64,000 nucleotides of DNA from positions 1-64,000 of the forward strand of contig NZ_VWNC01000011.1 of the NCBI RefSeq assembly GCF_013387455.1, written 5' to 3'. This DNA comes from Mariprofundus sp. NF. GTDB lineage: Bacteria; Pseudomonadota; Zetaproteobacteria; Mariprofundales; Mariprofundaceae. A program made the position numbers and the translations under genes. The notes under the pieces are model-generated. The model was not told where the DNA came from. It ran no database searches and saw nothing but the letters and a program-made list of their open reading frames with translations. Positions 25,123 to 34,402 of the stretch are shown piece by piece. Within the stretch, counting starts at the first letter, position 1. Every line of letters begins with the position of its first letter.

Positions 25123-28100
25123 ATGACGCTGACGATTGCAGATATTATAACGCACAATGTGATCACGGTTTCACCTGAAACCACACTGAGTGCAGCTGCA
25201 CATCTGATGGCCAGCCATAAAATCAGCTGTCTGGTGGTTGTCACCGATGCAGGCAAACCCAGTGGCATTATCACTGAAAGTGATCTGGTACATGCTGGTA
25301 GTCAGCAGCGGGATGTGGATAAGACACTGGTCTCTGAGATGATCAAGCACGATCCGGTAACTGTGGAGAGTAACCAGAACGTCTACGAAGCCTTTGATTT
25401 TCTTGCTGAGCACCATATTCGACACCTTCTGGTGGTGAATAAGCATGGAAAGCTTGAAGGGCTGGTCACCTTCACCGATATTCTCAGAGCAGTCTCCTAT
25501 GATGATTTCCTGAAAGCCAAACCGGTTGCCGATGCAATGAGCCGTAATGTGGCGACCGTAGAATCTGAAGCCAGTCTGCTTGATGCGCTCTCCTTGATGC
25601 ATGATCGCTCGATCAGTTGTGTGGTCATCAGTAGTGGCGACAGAGCAGTTGGGATATTTACCGAGCGCGATGCAGCCAGACTGGTGGCTGAACGCGTTGA
25701 CCTTGCTGAGATTACTGTCTCTGAGGTGATGACATCACCGATCAAAACGATGCTAGGAAGCGCCTCTCTTCTGGAGGCTTCTGTGACCATGCGCGAATCA
25801 GGTATTCGGCGCATGGTGATTGTCGATGATGAGGGTAAACCTGCGGGCATTTTGACCCAGTTTGATGTAATTCGTGGTCTTGAAGGTGATCGCATTCAAC
25901 GTTTTAAACAGCTTTATGAGCAGGCTGAAGAGAAGCTGGTTGAGAGCCAGAAGCTACTGGCCCTGAAATCTGAACTGGAGCGCATCGTTGCCGTTTCTCC
26001 GGCTATTTTGTACCGCTGTGAATGGCGGCAGGTGGAGGGCGAAGGTACGTTTGTACCGACCTATTTCAGTCCCCAGATGCAGGATGTTCTGGGTTACTCC
26101 CCCTGCACATTTATTGAGACGCCGTGGTGGAAGGAGCATGTGCACCCTGATGATCTCCCCGCTGTAGAAGAATGCCTGAATCGTGTTGTTGAGAAGGGAG
26201 AGACTGATTTAACCTATCGGGTGCGAGCGCACTCAGGCGATTGGATGCTGATCCTGGATCATGCACGTGTGATTAAAGATTCGCACGGAGTACCTGTCGA
26301 GATGGTGGGTTCGTGGCTGGATGTTACAGGTCGCAGGCAGGTTGAACGCAAGTTGAGTGATACTGAACAGCGCTATAGTAGTCTGTTCAATGAGGCTCGG
26401 GATATGATGCATATTGTAGATGTCGATGGCCGCATTATAGATGTGAATCAGATGGAACTCGATACGTTGGGTTATACCCGGGAAGAGATGATTGGCATGC
26501 CCGTGATGGAGCTTATTTGCCTCGAATTCCAGGAGGAAACAAGCAAGCGCATCAAAGGTGTGTTTGCAGGGGAACTCCACCCTCTGGCGGAGACAGCACT
26601 GCGTAAAAAGGATGGCGGTTGCATTGATGTCGAAGTCTCAGCCACGCCACAGTATGATGCTGATGGTGTTATTATTGCAGGTCGAGCGATTATCAGGGAC
26701 ATCTCCGAGCGTAAGCAGGCCGAGAAGGCTTTACTCACAAGCCGTGCTCGACTGGATTTTGCCCTGCAGGGTGCCGATGATGGTTTGTGGGACTGGAATC
26801 TGGAAACCAATGGGGTCTATTACTCGCCTCGCTGGAAGGCCATGCTTGGCTATAAGGAAGATGAACTGGGTAACACGCTGGATGTGTGGGCAAAACTCGT
26901 TGATCCGGCTCAGAAGGAAGAAGTACTAAGCCATGCCCAAGCCTATATCGACGGAAAATCGTCCAAGTATGAAGTCGAATTTCGCATGCGCCACAAAGAC
27001 GGACACTGGGTAGATATCCTGGCGCGCGCCAGATTGGCGGTAGATGCTGATGGCAAGCCGCTTACCCCTCCCCGCCTTGTGGGAACCCATGTCGATATCA
27101 GCGAGCGTAAAGCTGCAGAGAATAAACTGAAAGCATCAGAAGAGAAGTATCGCAAGATGATAGAGTCATCCTATGATGCGGTATTTGTAGCAGAGACCGA
27201 AACCGGTATTTTGATTGATGCCAATGAACAGGCTGAAAAAATGCTTGGTTTGCCGCGTAACCAGATTATCGGTATGCATCAATCAGAGCTTCATCCTCCC
27301 GAAGAGAAAGAGAGATATAAGCAGATATTTATTGATAATGTCCAAGATGACAGGGCCTTTATGCCTGATCTGCTGGTGCGCCGAGCCGATGGTAGGGATG
27401 TGCCGGTAGATATCAGCGCCAATATCACTGCGGTCAATGGTAAAGGCATTGTTCAGGCTGTTTTCCGTGATATCAGTGAACGCAAAACAGCAGAGATCAA
27501 GTTGAAAGCATCAGAAGAGAAGTATCGCAGGATGGTTGAATCATCCAATGATGCAATATTCGTCGGTGATGTAGAGACCGGTATCCTGATTGATGTGAAT
27601 GAACGCGCAGAGAAGATGCTGGGTCTGCCACGTGAGAAGATCATCGGCATGCATCAGGGACAACTACATCCGCCTGAAGAGCTTGAGCATTATAAGAAGG
27701 TATTTGCTGATCATGCTCATGAAGAGCGTTCATTTATTCCTGATGTGGTGGTGCGCCGCGCTGATGGTAAAGATGTGCCGGTTGATATCAGTACCAATAA
27801 GACTGAAATAAATGGCAGACCTGTACTGCAGGGTGTTTTTAGAGACATTACGGAGAGAAAGTTGGCTGAGCAGAAGGTCGCTAAAACTGCAGAACGAATG
27901 CAACGTATTCTTGATGCGGATTTTGATGCGGTAGTGGTGCATCAGCATCAGAAGGTGGTATTTGCCAACAGGGCGGCACTGGAGATGTTTGGAGTGCCGT
28001 CAATTGATGCTGCCATCGGTAGTGATGCCCGTGATTATGCCAGTAAACGATTCAGACGTTTTTATGAAATGGCGGATAGACGGGCACACCGTTTTAAGAT

Positions 28101-30171
28101 GCCTATAGGCCCTTCTGAAATCGAAGGGCTCCGTAAAAGTGATGGCAAAGTATTTCCGATTGAAGTAATTGCTACGGCTATGGAGTGGGAAGGTGGGCCT
28201 GCCACGGTGACAGTTATCCGTGATATCACCGAAAGAAGAGAGGCGCAGCAGCAATTGACCTTGGCGCTTAAGCAGGCTGAAAGCGAACGTAGCTCCTTAC
28301 ATGCGATATTGAATAACCTGCCATTCCTTGCCTGGCTGAAGGATGAACAGGGGAACTATCTTGCAGCCAATGAAAATTTTGCCAGAGCCTGTGGCATGGC
28401 CAGTGCAGAGTCACTGGTAGGTAAAACCGATATGGATGCATGGCCGCAAGAGCTTGCCCTTGGCTATCAATCGGATGACCGTGATGTGATGGCGCGGGGT
28501 GAACCTAAGCAGGTGGAAGAGCTGGTGAAGGTGGATGGGGAACTGCGCTGGTATGAAACCTTCAAGTCGCCAGTGTTTGATGCTGAAGGGAATGTAGTCG
28601 GTACTGCTGGTATCGCGCGTGATATTACCGGGCGCCTTGAGCAGGATGAGAAGATGCGTCTACTGACCAGTGCCATAGGATCGGTAAGTGAGAGCATCAT
28701 CATTACGGACGCTGAAGGCACCATTCAGTATGTGAATCCGGGATTTACTAAGAATACCGGTTTTTCGATAGGGGACGCGATTGGCAATACACCTGCAATT
28801 CTAAACAGTAAGCAGCAGCCAAAAGGATTTTATCAGCAGTTCTGGCAAACCATTAAGGATGGCAAACCATGGGTCGGGCGTATCCTGGACCGTAAAAAGG
28901 ATGGGACCATTTTTCCTGTGCACCTCTCTGTGGCTCCAATTTTCAATGATCAGCAGGAGATTACCCATTTTGTCGCAGTGCATGAGGATTTAAGCGAGGC
29001 TGAATCGATGCAGAAGCAGGTGATGCAGTCACAGAAGATGGAGGCTGTTGGTACCATGGTTGGTGGTGTGGCCCATGATTTTAATAATCTTCTGGCCAGT
29101 ATTGTTGGCAATCTTTATCTGATGCGTAACCATCACAAGGATGATGCCAGAACAGTGGCTCGGATCAGGAGTATGGAGTCCTCCATGCAGCACGGTGCGC
29201 AGCTTATTCAGCAGATGCTTACCTTTGCGCGCAAGGATAGAACTGATATGCATGCGATGGATCTGAAGGTGTTTATGAAAGAGGCACATAAACTCGCACA
29301 CGCCTCAGTTCCTGAGAATATTTCGTTCAGGCTTGATTACCCTCGATCTGATGAAATGTGGATCAAAGGTGATGCAGGGCAACTGCAGCAGGTGCTACTA
29401 AATCTGGTTACCAATGCGCAACATGCAGTAAGCGGTTGTGAAAAACCTGAGATCGAGGTGAAACTGGCAGTGGTAAGACCAGAGAGCGATAGTCGATTAG
29501 TAGCCAGATTCCCTGAGATGGCGAATGAAGAAGCCTGGTGCTGTCTAAGCTGTAGTGATAATGGTTGTGGTATGAATGCAGGGCTTCTGGAGCGGGTATT
29601 CGAGCCCTTTTTTACAACCAAGCCGGTGGGTGAGGGCACAGGCCTGGGGCTATCGATGGTCTATGGGGCAGTGCAGAACCATCGCGGTTTTATTGATCTG
29701 CAAAGTGAACCTGACAAGGGCACGCAGGTTTCGATCTATCTGCCGCTATACAGTGCTGAGCCTGTCGAAATCAGGGGGCATGATGAGGCCGTAGTTGACG
29801 GTGCCGGTTTCACTATCCTGCTGGTTGATGATGAAGAGAGCTTGCGTCAGGTGTTGGCAGAGGTGCTCAGGCACAGCGGCTTTAGCGTATTACAGGCTGC
29901 TGACGGTGAACAGGCGGTTGAGGTGTTCGAAACACAACAGTCAGAGATCGATCTTGTGTTGATGGATGTTGTGATGCCGAATAAGGGTGGCGTGACTGCA
30001 GCCAAAGAGATCAGAGATATCGATGCAACTGTGCCGATCATATTCCAGACTGGTTATGGCGAAGCGACTCAACTGGAGGCCGCTGCCTCCATTTCTCATA
30101 GTGATGCAATACAGAAACCCGTTGAAATTCCACTGCTGATGGAGTTGATTATGCGCAGGGTATCGCGCTAA
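25123..30171 (+). CDS. Giant CBS/multi-PAS hybrid histidine kinase
   Basis: At 1,682 residues this is one of the largest proteins here. Four CBS domains come first (residues about 1-250: SDLVHAGSQQ, VTFTDILRAV, FTERDAARLVAE, TQFDVIRGLEG), which usually bind adenine nucleotides. About eight PAS domains follow to residue 1300; two of them, beginning at LKASEEKYRKMIESS and LKASEEKYRRMVESS, are nearly identical. Then come HisKA ([14 protein letters not shown], His near 1320), HATPase (NLVTNAQHAV, GTGLGLSMVYG) and a C-terminal receiver (LVLMDVVMPNKGG). There is no membrane segment, so it is predicted cytosolic and sensing energy state, redox or small ligands. It follows fumC by 27 bases, so co-transcription is possible. 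Confidence 0.85.
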   Translation: MTLTIADIITHNVITVSPETTLSAAAHLMASHKISCLVVVTDAGKPSGIITESDLVHAGSQQRDVDKTLVSEMIKHDPVTVESNQNVYEAFDFLAEHHIRHLLVVNKHGKLEGLVTFTDILRAVSYDDFLKAKPVADAMSRNVATVESEASLLDALSLMHDRSISCVVISSGDRAVGIFTERDAARLVAERVDLAEITVSEVMTSPIKTMLGSASLLEASVTMRESGIRRMVIVDDEGKPAGILTQFDVIRGLEGDRIQRFKQLYEQAEEKLVESQKLLALKSELERIVAVSPAILYRCEWRQVEGEGTFVPTYFSPQMQDVLGYSPCTFIETPWWKEHVHPDDLPAVEECLNRVVEKGETDLTYRVRAHSGDWMLILDHARVIKDSHGVPVEMVGSWLDVTGRRQVERKLSDTEQRYSSLFNEARDMMHIVDVDGRIIDVNQMELDTLGYTREEMIGMPVMELICLEFQEETSKRIKGVFAGELHPLAETALRKKDGGCIDVEVSATPQYDADGVIIAGRAIIRDISERKQAEKALLTSRARLDFALQGADDGLWDWNLETNGVYYSPRWKAMLGYKEDELGNTLDVWAKLVDPAQKEEVLSHAQAYIDGKSSKYEVEFRMRHKDGHWVDILARARLAVDADGKPLTPPRLVGTHVDISERKAAENKLKASEEKYRKMIESSYDAVFVAETETGILIDANEQAEKMLGLPRNQIIGMHQSELHPPEEKERYKQIFIDNVQDDRAFMPDLLVRRADGRDVPVDISANITAVNGKGIVQAVFRDISERKTAEIKLKASEEKYRRMVESSNDAIFVGDVETGILIDVNERAEKMLGLPREKIIGMHQGQLHPPEELEHYKKVFADHAHEERSFIPDVVVRRADGKDVPVDISTNKTEINGRPVLQGVFRDITERKLAEQKVAKTAERMQRILDADFDAVVVHQHQKVVFANRAALEMFGVPSIDAAIGSDARDYASKRFRRFYEMADRRAHRFKMPIGPSEIEGLRKSDGKVFPIEVIATAMEWEGGPATVTVIRDITERREAQQQLTLALKQAESERSSLHAILNNLPFLAWLKDEQGNYLAANENFARACGMASAESLVGKTDMDAWPQELALGYQSDDRDVMARGEPKQVEELVKVDGELRWYETFKSPVFDAEGNVVGTAGIARDITGRLEQDEKMRLLTSAIGSVSESIIITDAEGTIQYVNPGFTKNTGFSIGDAIGNTPAILNSKQQPKGFYQQFWQTIKDGKPWVGRILDRKKDGTIFPVHLSVAPIFNDQQEITHFVAVHEDLSEAESMQKQVMQSQKMEAVGTMVGGVAHDFNNLLASIVGNLYLMRNHHKDDARTVARIRSMESSMQHGAQLIQQMLTFARKDRTDMHAMDLKVFMKEAHKLAHASVPENISFRLDYPRSDEMWIKGDAGQLQQVLLNLVTNAQHAVSGCEKPEIEVKLAVVRPESDSRLVARFPEMANEEAWCCLSCSDNGCGMNAGLLERVFEPFFTTKPVGEGTGLGLSMVYGAVQNHRGFIDLQSEPDKGTQVSIYLPLYSAEPVEIRGHDEAVVDGAGFTILLVDDEESLRQVLAEVLRHSGFSVLQAADGEQAVEVFETQQSEIDLVLMDVVMPNKGGVTAAKEIRDIDATVPIIFQTGYGEATQLEAAASISHSDAIQKPVEIPLLMELIMRRVSR
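27131..27880 (+). repeat. 375-bp in-frame tandem duplication of a PAS module
   Basis: A stretch beginning AAGCATCAGAAGAGAAGTAT occurs at 27131 and again at 27506, exactly 375 bases (125 codons) apart. The encoded modules share ETGILID, EKMLGLPR, IIGMHQ and HPPEE in the same order. It is a recent duplication inside the giant kinase gene. Outer limits are approximate. Confidence 0.8.
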
Positions 30172-30262
30172 TTCAGGATTAGACCATCACTGTTTTCATC
30201 ACATGAATGAGCGTTGCTCAATTCTTCTGGAAAGGGGCAGGCGCATCGGTCACACTGCCGCC

Positions 30263-31225
30263 ATGCTTGAAGTTCGTAATCTATCACTCTCCGTTTCGAT
30301 TCAGGGAAAGCGGGTTGAGGCCGTATCCGGTGTTTCACTTCAACTGGAGCCCGGACGTGTGCTTGGTCTGGTCGGTGAGTCCGGTTGCGGTAAATCTCTG
30401 ACAGCTCAGGCGATTCTGCGCCTTGGCGAGTTTCAGGGTGTAGAGAAGAGCCGCGGCGATATTCTGCTTGATGGCGAAAGCCTTTTTGAGATGAGTGATG
30501 AACAGTTGCGTCGCACCCGTGGTGGTCATGTCGCGATGGTCTTTCAGGAGCCGATGACCGCACTCAATCCGGTCTTTTCGATCGGCAGTCAGCTTATTGA
30601 GGTGATCCGCCTGCATCTGGATCTGAGTAAGCAGCAGGCAAGGCAGCGAGCCATCGACCTGCTGGATGATGTCGGCATGCAGGATACCGAACAGCTGCTT
30701 AAGCAGTATCCCGATTCACTCTCCGGAGGCATGCGTCAGCGTGTATTGATTGCCATGGCTATGGCTGCCGACCCCGATTATATCATTGCTGATGAACCGA
30801 CCACGGCACTGGATGTGTCGGTGCAGAAACGCATTATCGCACTGCTGCTAAACCTTCAGAAAAAAAGAGGTATAGGGCTCCTGCTTGTAACCCATGATTT
30901 CGGTCTGGTGGCTGAGATGTGTGATGATGTGGCGGTGATGTATGCCGGTCAGATTGTTGAGTCCGGTCCTGTAAAAGAGATTTTTGATCATCCCTCCCAC
31001 CCCTATACGCGTGCATTGATGGGATGCAGGCCTGAGGTTTCGCAAAGCGGTGGTTCACTGCCGGTGATCGGTGGGCAGGTACCACCACCGGGCAGTTGGC
31101 CAAGCGGTTGCCACTTTGCACCACGCTGCGCGCTGGCCGATGCGAGTTGTAGTGCACCGGTTGCGGCCGATGCATGGCATGAGGGTAGTCACACTGCCCG
31201 CTGCGTGCATGGGGAGGCGGGATGA
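30263..31225 (+). CDS. Oligopeptide/dipeptide ABC transporter ATPase, DppD/OppD type
   Basis: Walker A GESGCGKSLTAQ, the Q-loop FQEPMTALNPVF, signature LSGGMRQRVLIAMA, Walker B DYIIADEPTTALDV and the switch VTHDFG are all intact, and the C-terminal extension has CRPEVSQSGG...CHFAPRCALADASC with the Cys cluster typical of OppD/DppD. The start at 30263 (MLEVRNLSL) fits the family; an in-frame ATG at 30203 adds 20 unusual residues, and neither has a clear ribosome site. It pairs with the next gene to form the two ATPase halves. No permease or binding-protein gene is adjacent, so those must be elsewhere. Confidence 0.88.
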   Translation: MLEVRNLSLSVSIQGKRVEAVSGVSLQLEPGRVLGLVGESGCGKSLTAQAILRLGEFQGVEKSRGDILLDGESLFEMSDEQLRRTRGGHVAMVFQEPMTALNPVFSIGSQLIEVIRLHLDLSKQQARQRAIDLLDDVGMQDTEQLLKQYPDSLSGGMRQRVLIAMAMAADPDYIIADEPTTALDVSVQKRIIALLLNLQKKRGIGLLLVTHDFGLVAEMCDDVAVMYAGQIVESGPVKEIFDHPSHPYTRALMGCRPEVSQSGGSLPVIGGQVPPPGSWPSGCHFAPRCALADASCSAPVAADAWHEGSHTARCVHGEAG

Positions 31226-32187
31226 GCAGCGTACTCAGAGCCACAGGCCTGAATAAAACATTTGCCGCTGGCGGCATGTTCCGCTCCATTGGCGCAGATA
31301 AAAAAGCGGTGGTTGATCTCTCCTTTGATCTGCAGGCAGGCCAGACACTGGCTATCGTTGGTGAGTCGGGTAGTGGCAAGTCGACAGTGGCGCGCATGGC
31401 GATGCAGCTGCTTGCAGCTGATAGTGGTGAGATTTTCTGGGGTGATGAAGAGGTGACGCATCTTTCAGGCTCTGCACTGCGATCGCGTCGCCGTCATATT
31501 CAGATGGTGTTTCAGGACCCCTTTGCCAGCCTTAATCCGCGTATGAAAATCTGGGAGAGTGTGGCAGAAGGGTTGAAGGTGCATCAGCCATCGATGAATC
31601 GAGGTCAGCGCCGCGATGCGGTAGCTGCAGTGTTGAATCAGTGCGGTCTTGATGAGGGTGGCATGGATCGATATCCGCACCAGTTTTCAGGCGGTCAGCG
31701 CCAGCGTATCGGTATTGCCCGGGCACTGATTGTGGAGCCCAAGGTGCTGGTGCTTGATGAACCGGTTTCAGCTCTGGATGTATCGGTACAGGCTCAGATT
31801 CTTAATCTTCTCAATGATATCCAGAAGGATCGTGGTCTCTCATATCTGTTTATCTCGCACGATCTCTCAGTGGTGCGACATATTGCCGATCATGTGGCGG
31901 TGATGTTTGCCGGCTATGTGGTGGAGCAGGGGGCTGTGGCTGATGTTTTCGGCAACTGCCGACACCCCTATACCGATGCCCTGCTTAAAGCGCGGCCGAT
32001 CGCCCATCCTGATGAGCGAACTCCGGTTGATACGCTTGCAGCTACCGATGAAGGTGTGGCTGAGAGTGGTTGTCCGTTCAGAAATCGCTGTACTGTTGTA
32101 CAGAGTGATTGCGCTAGCTTTGATGCCAGACTCAATGCACAGGGTTTCGCCTGCCTGCACCCACTGAATATTACCACCGATGAGTAG
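31222..32187 (+). CDS. Oligopeptide/dipeptide ABC transporter ATPase, DppF/OppF type
   Basis: This 321-residue ATPase starts inside the stop of its partner (ATGA). It carries GESGSGKSTVARMA, VFQDPFASLNPRM, FSGGQRQRIGIARAL, VLVLDEPVSALDV and FISHDLSVV, the full ABC set, and a C-terminal Cys-containing tail (CPFRNRCTVVQSDC) like OppF/DppF. It should form a heterodimer with the upstream ATPase and power uptake (or, less likely, export) of peptides or similar molecules. Its end overlaps the DinG-like gene by eight bases, so three genes may be read together. Confidence 0.88.
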   Translation: MSSVLRATGLNKTFAAGGMFRSIGADKKAVVDLSFDLQAGQTLAIVGESGSGKSTVARMAMQLLAADSGEIFWGDEEVTHLSGSALRSRRRHIQMVFQDPFASLNPRMKIWESVAEGLKVHQPSMNRGQRRDAVAAVLNQCGLDEGGMDRYPHQFSGGQRQRIGIARALIVEPKVLVLDEPVSALDVSVQAQILNLLNDIQKDRGLSYLFISHDLSVVRHIADHVAVMFAGYVVEQGAVADVFGNCRHPYTDALLKARPIAHPDERTPVDTLAATDEGVAESGCPFRNRCTVVQSDCASFDARLNAQGFACLHPLNITTDE

Positions 32188-34042
32188 TCTGGTCGGCACT
32201 GTCCGGCATGATTTCGATGATGCGTCTGCATTGGTTGATAGCTTGCCCGGTTATGCCCGGCGCGAGGAGCAGATCAAGTTGGCCGGTGAGATTGCCGCAG
32301 CCTTTGATCAGAAGAGTATGCTGCTGGCTGAAGCGGAAACAGGTACCGGCAAAACGCTGGCCTATCTGATTCCTGCACTGCGTTCCTCCGATAAAATACT
32401 TATCTCAACCCATACCCGTTCTCTGCAGGATCAGCTGGTGCATCGTGATCTGCCTGCCGTGCAGAAGGCGCTGGGAGTCCGGCGCAGGGTGGCGCTGTTG
32501 AAAGGGCGCAGCAACTACCTCTGCCCGCAAAACTTGCGTCGTTCGGCCAGTGGTGCGCAGCTGGAGATATGGCAAAAGAAGTCGCTGCTTAAGGTATTGG
32601 AGTGGTCGCAGACAAGCAGCGATGGTGATCTCTCGGGGCTCGATTTTGATGTTTTTGCCAAAGGCATCGGCCAGATGGTCACAACAACGGCTGATCAGTG
32701 TCTGGGCTCAAAATGTGGTGATTTTGAGGAGTGTCCGCTGATGAAGGCGCGCCAGAAGGCGCAGGTAGCTGATATCGTGGTCACCAATCATAGCCTGCTG
32801 CTTGCCGATGCCGCGCTGAAATCGGGTGAGTATGGAGAGATTCTGCCCGGTTTTGATGTCTATGTGATTGATGAAGCGCACTCACTGCCTGAATTGGCCT
32901 GTCAGCATTTTGGTATCCAACTGACCCGCCTGACCCTGATTCAGTGGCTCAATGATATGCAGGCGCTGCTTGATGAGCTGGGTGATGAACCAGCCCTGAA
33001 ACAGGATGCTGTTCTGCTGGGGCGAGAGCTTCTTGAGGCCTGGCAAAAGAGTGATCTGGAAGCTGTTGATGAGTATTGGCACCAGATGACCAAACTTGCC
33101 GAATCGCGACGTGAGCGCAGCGAAGAGCTGGCTAGAATGGCTGATCGTGCTGTGCAGATTGTTGCTGAAATCGCCATGGTTCGGAAACCGGCTGAAGGGT
33201 TCGTGGGCTGGAGTGATGGCGATGCAGATAATCGCCGTTATGTGGTGGCACCTGTAGAGACAGGGCCGGTTCTTAAACAGCATCTCTGGGAGCGCCCCTC
33301 TGCATTTATACTGGTGTCTGCCACCTTGCGGGTATCCGGTTCATTTGCCTATACAAAACAGAGGCTGGGCTTTGAGGATGCGGCTGAAAGCTTTCACGCC
33401 TCCCCGTTTGATTACGGAACTCAGGCGATGATCTATCTGCCACGTAATCTGCCAGACCCCCGTTCAGAGCAGGGTTTGGATGCGATGACCGATGAGATGG
33501 AGACACTGATCCGTGCCGCCCACGGTCGTGCCTTTGTGCTGTTTACCTCATGGCAGGCTCTGAATCAGATTGGCCCTGAACTGGCCCGACGGCTACCGTG
33601 GAACGTGTTGATTCAGGGTGAGAGTGGTAGCCGCGATGCTATTCTCGAAACCTTTCGCAACGATACCCACTCCGTGCTCTGTGGAACACGCAGCTTCTGG
33701 GAGGGGGTGGATGTGCCGGGTGAAGCGTTAAGTCTGGTGATTATCGATAAAATGCCATTTGCGCCACCCAATGATCCGCTGCTGCAGGCACGTATCAGAC
33801 GCTGCGAGGAGCAGGGAGGAAATGGTTTTGGCGATATTCAACTGCCCGAAGCCATTGCCACGCTCAGGCAGGGGGCAGGGCGGCTGATTCGCTCGGTTCA
33901 TGATCGCGGTGTCATGGCGCTGCTTGATTCCCGGCTCTATGTGAAGGGTTATGGCCGTGAAGTGGCCAGAAACCTGCCGCCAGCTCCGATCAAAGATGAT
34001 CTCTCCGAAGTCCGCTGGTTCTTTGAGGAACAAGATAATTAA
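32180..34042 (+). CDS. DinG/YoaA-family iron-sulfur DNA helicase
   Basis: The 620-residue protein is an XPD-like superfamily 2 helicase. Walker A is AETGTGKTLAYLIP near residue 55 and the DEAH box is VIDEAHSLPE near 235. Between them lie NYLCPQNL and ADQCLGSKCGDFEECPLM, supplying the four Cys of a likely 4Fe-4S cluster. Later motifs include ILVSATLR, FVLFTSWQAL, GTRSFWEGVDVPGE, and a final QGAGRLIRSVHDRG. No exonuclease domain is fused, so it is closer to YoaA/DinG of Gram-negatives than to the Bacillus type. It unwinds DNA at damaged or stalled structures. The last base of the stop is the first base of a tandem repeat array. Confidence 0.88.
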   Translation: MSSLVGTVRHDFDDASALVDSLPGYARREEQIKLAGEIAAAFDQKSMLLAEAETGTGKTLAYLIPALRSSDKILISTHTRSLQDQLVHRDLPAVQKALGVRRRVALLKGRSNYLCPQNLRRSASGAQLEIWQKKSLLKVLEWSQTSSDGDLSGLDFDVFAKGIGQMVTTTADQCLGSKCGDFEECPLMKARQKAQVADIVVTNHSLLLADAALKSGEYGEILPGFDVYVIDEAHSLPELACQHFGIQLTRLTLIQWLNDMQALLDELGDEPALKQDAVLLGRELLEAWQKSDLEAVDEYWHQMTKLAESRRERSEELARMADRAVQIVAEIAMVRKPAEGFVGWSDGDADNRRYVVAPVETGPVLKQHLWERPSAFILVSATLRVSGSFAYTKQRLGFEDAAESFHASPFDYGTQAMIYLPRNLPDPRSEQGLDAMTDEMETLIRAAHGRAFVLFTSWQALNQIGPELARRLPWNVLIQGESGSRDAILETFRNDTHSVLCGTRSFWEGVDVPGEALSLVIIDKMPFAPPNDPLLQARIRRCEEQGGNGFGDIQLPEAIATLRQGAGRLIRSVHDRGVMALLDSRLYVKGYGREVARNLPPAPIKDDLSEVRWFFEEQDN

Positions 34043-34275
34043 AGCCATGGGATGGCTTTAATTATCGCGTTAGTTGTAATAGAACAAGCCATGGGATGGC
34101 TTTAATTATCGCGTTAGTTGTAATAGAACAAGCCATGGGATGGCTTTAATTATCGCGTTAGTTGTAATAGAACAAACCATGGGATGGCTTTAATTATCGC
34201 GTTAGTTGTAATAGAACAAGCCATGGGGTGGCTTGAGTTGTCGCGTCAGTGATAACAGAACAAACCGAAGTGGCT
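34042..34275 (+). repeat. 44-bp tandem repeat array with hairpins
   Basis: Five nearly identical 44-bp units (starting at 34042, 34086, 34130, 34174 and 34218) and a decayed sixth follow each other without gaps. Each begins AAGCCATGGGATGGCTT, a palindromic hairpin, and then runs through ATTATCGCGTTAGTTG. Copies 1-3 are virtually identical; copies 4-6 diverge progressively. The array begins at the dinG-like stop codon. The repeated stems could act as transcription terminators or mRNA-stabilising elements. The copy number is likely to vary between strains. Confidence 0.9.
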
Positions 34276-34402
34276 GTTTAGATAGCAGGTCATTCAAGAA
34301 AAATTATCGTCTAGGTAATAATTCAAATTCATATAATCAGCTGTCGGGTTTTCTTTGTTGCCTTGTTTAGGCATAGTTTCAACATACTGGGGAGAGTAAA
34401 TC
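34276..34402 (+). other. Upstream region of the amino-acid symporter
   Basis: The AT-rich stretch contains a good -10-like TATAAT at 34332-34337 without a convincing -35 partner, and GGGGAG ahead of the ATG at 34403. It probably holds the symporter promoter. Confidence 0.35.

Noticed and set aside
34042-34275. Repeat array considered as a CRISPR
   Set aside because: The 44-bp units are contiguous with no variable spacers and no cas genes are present.
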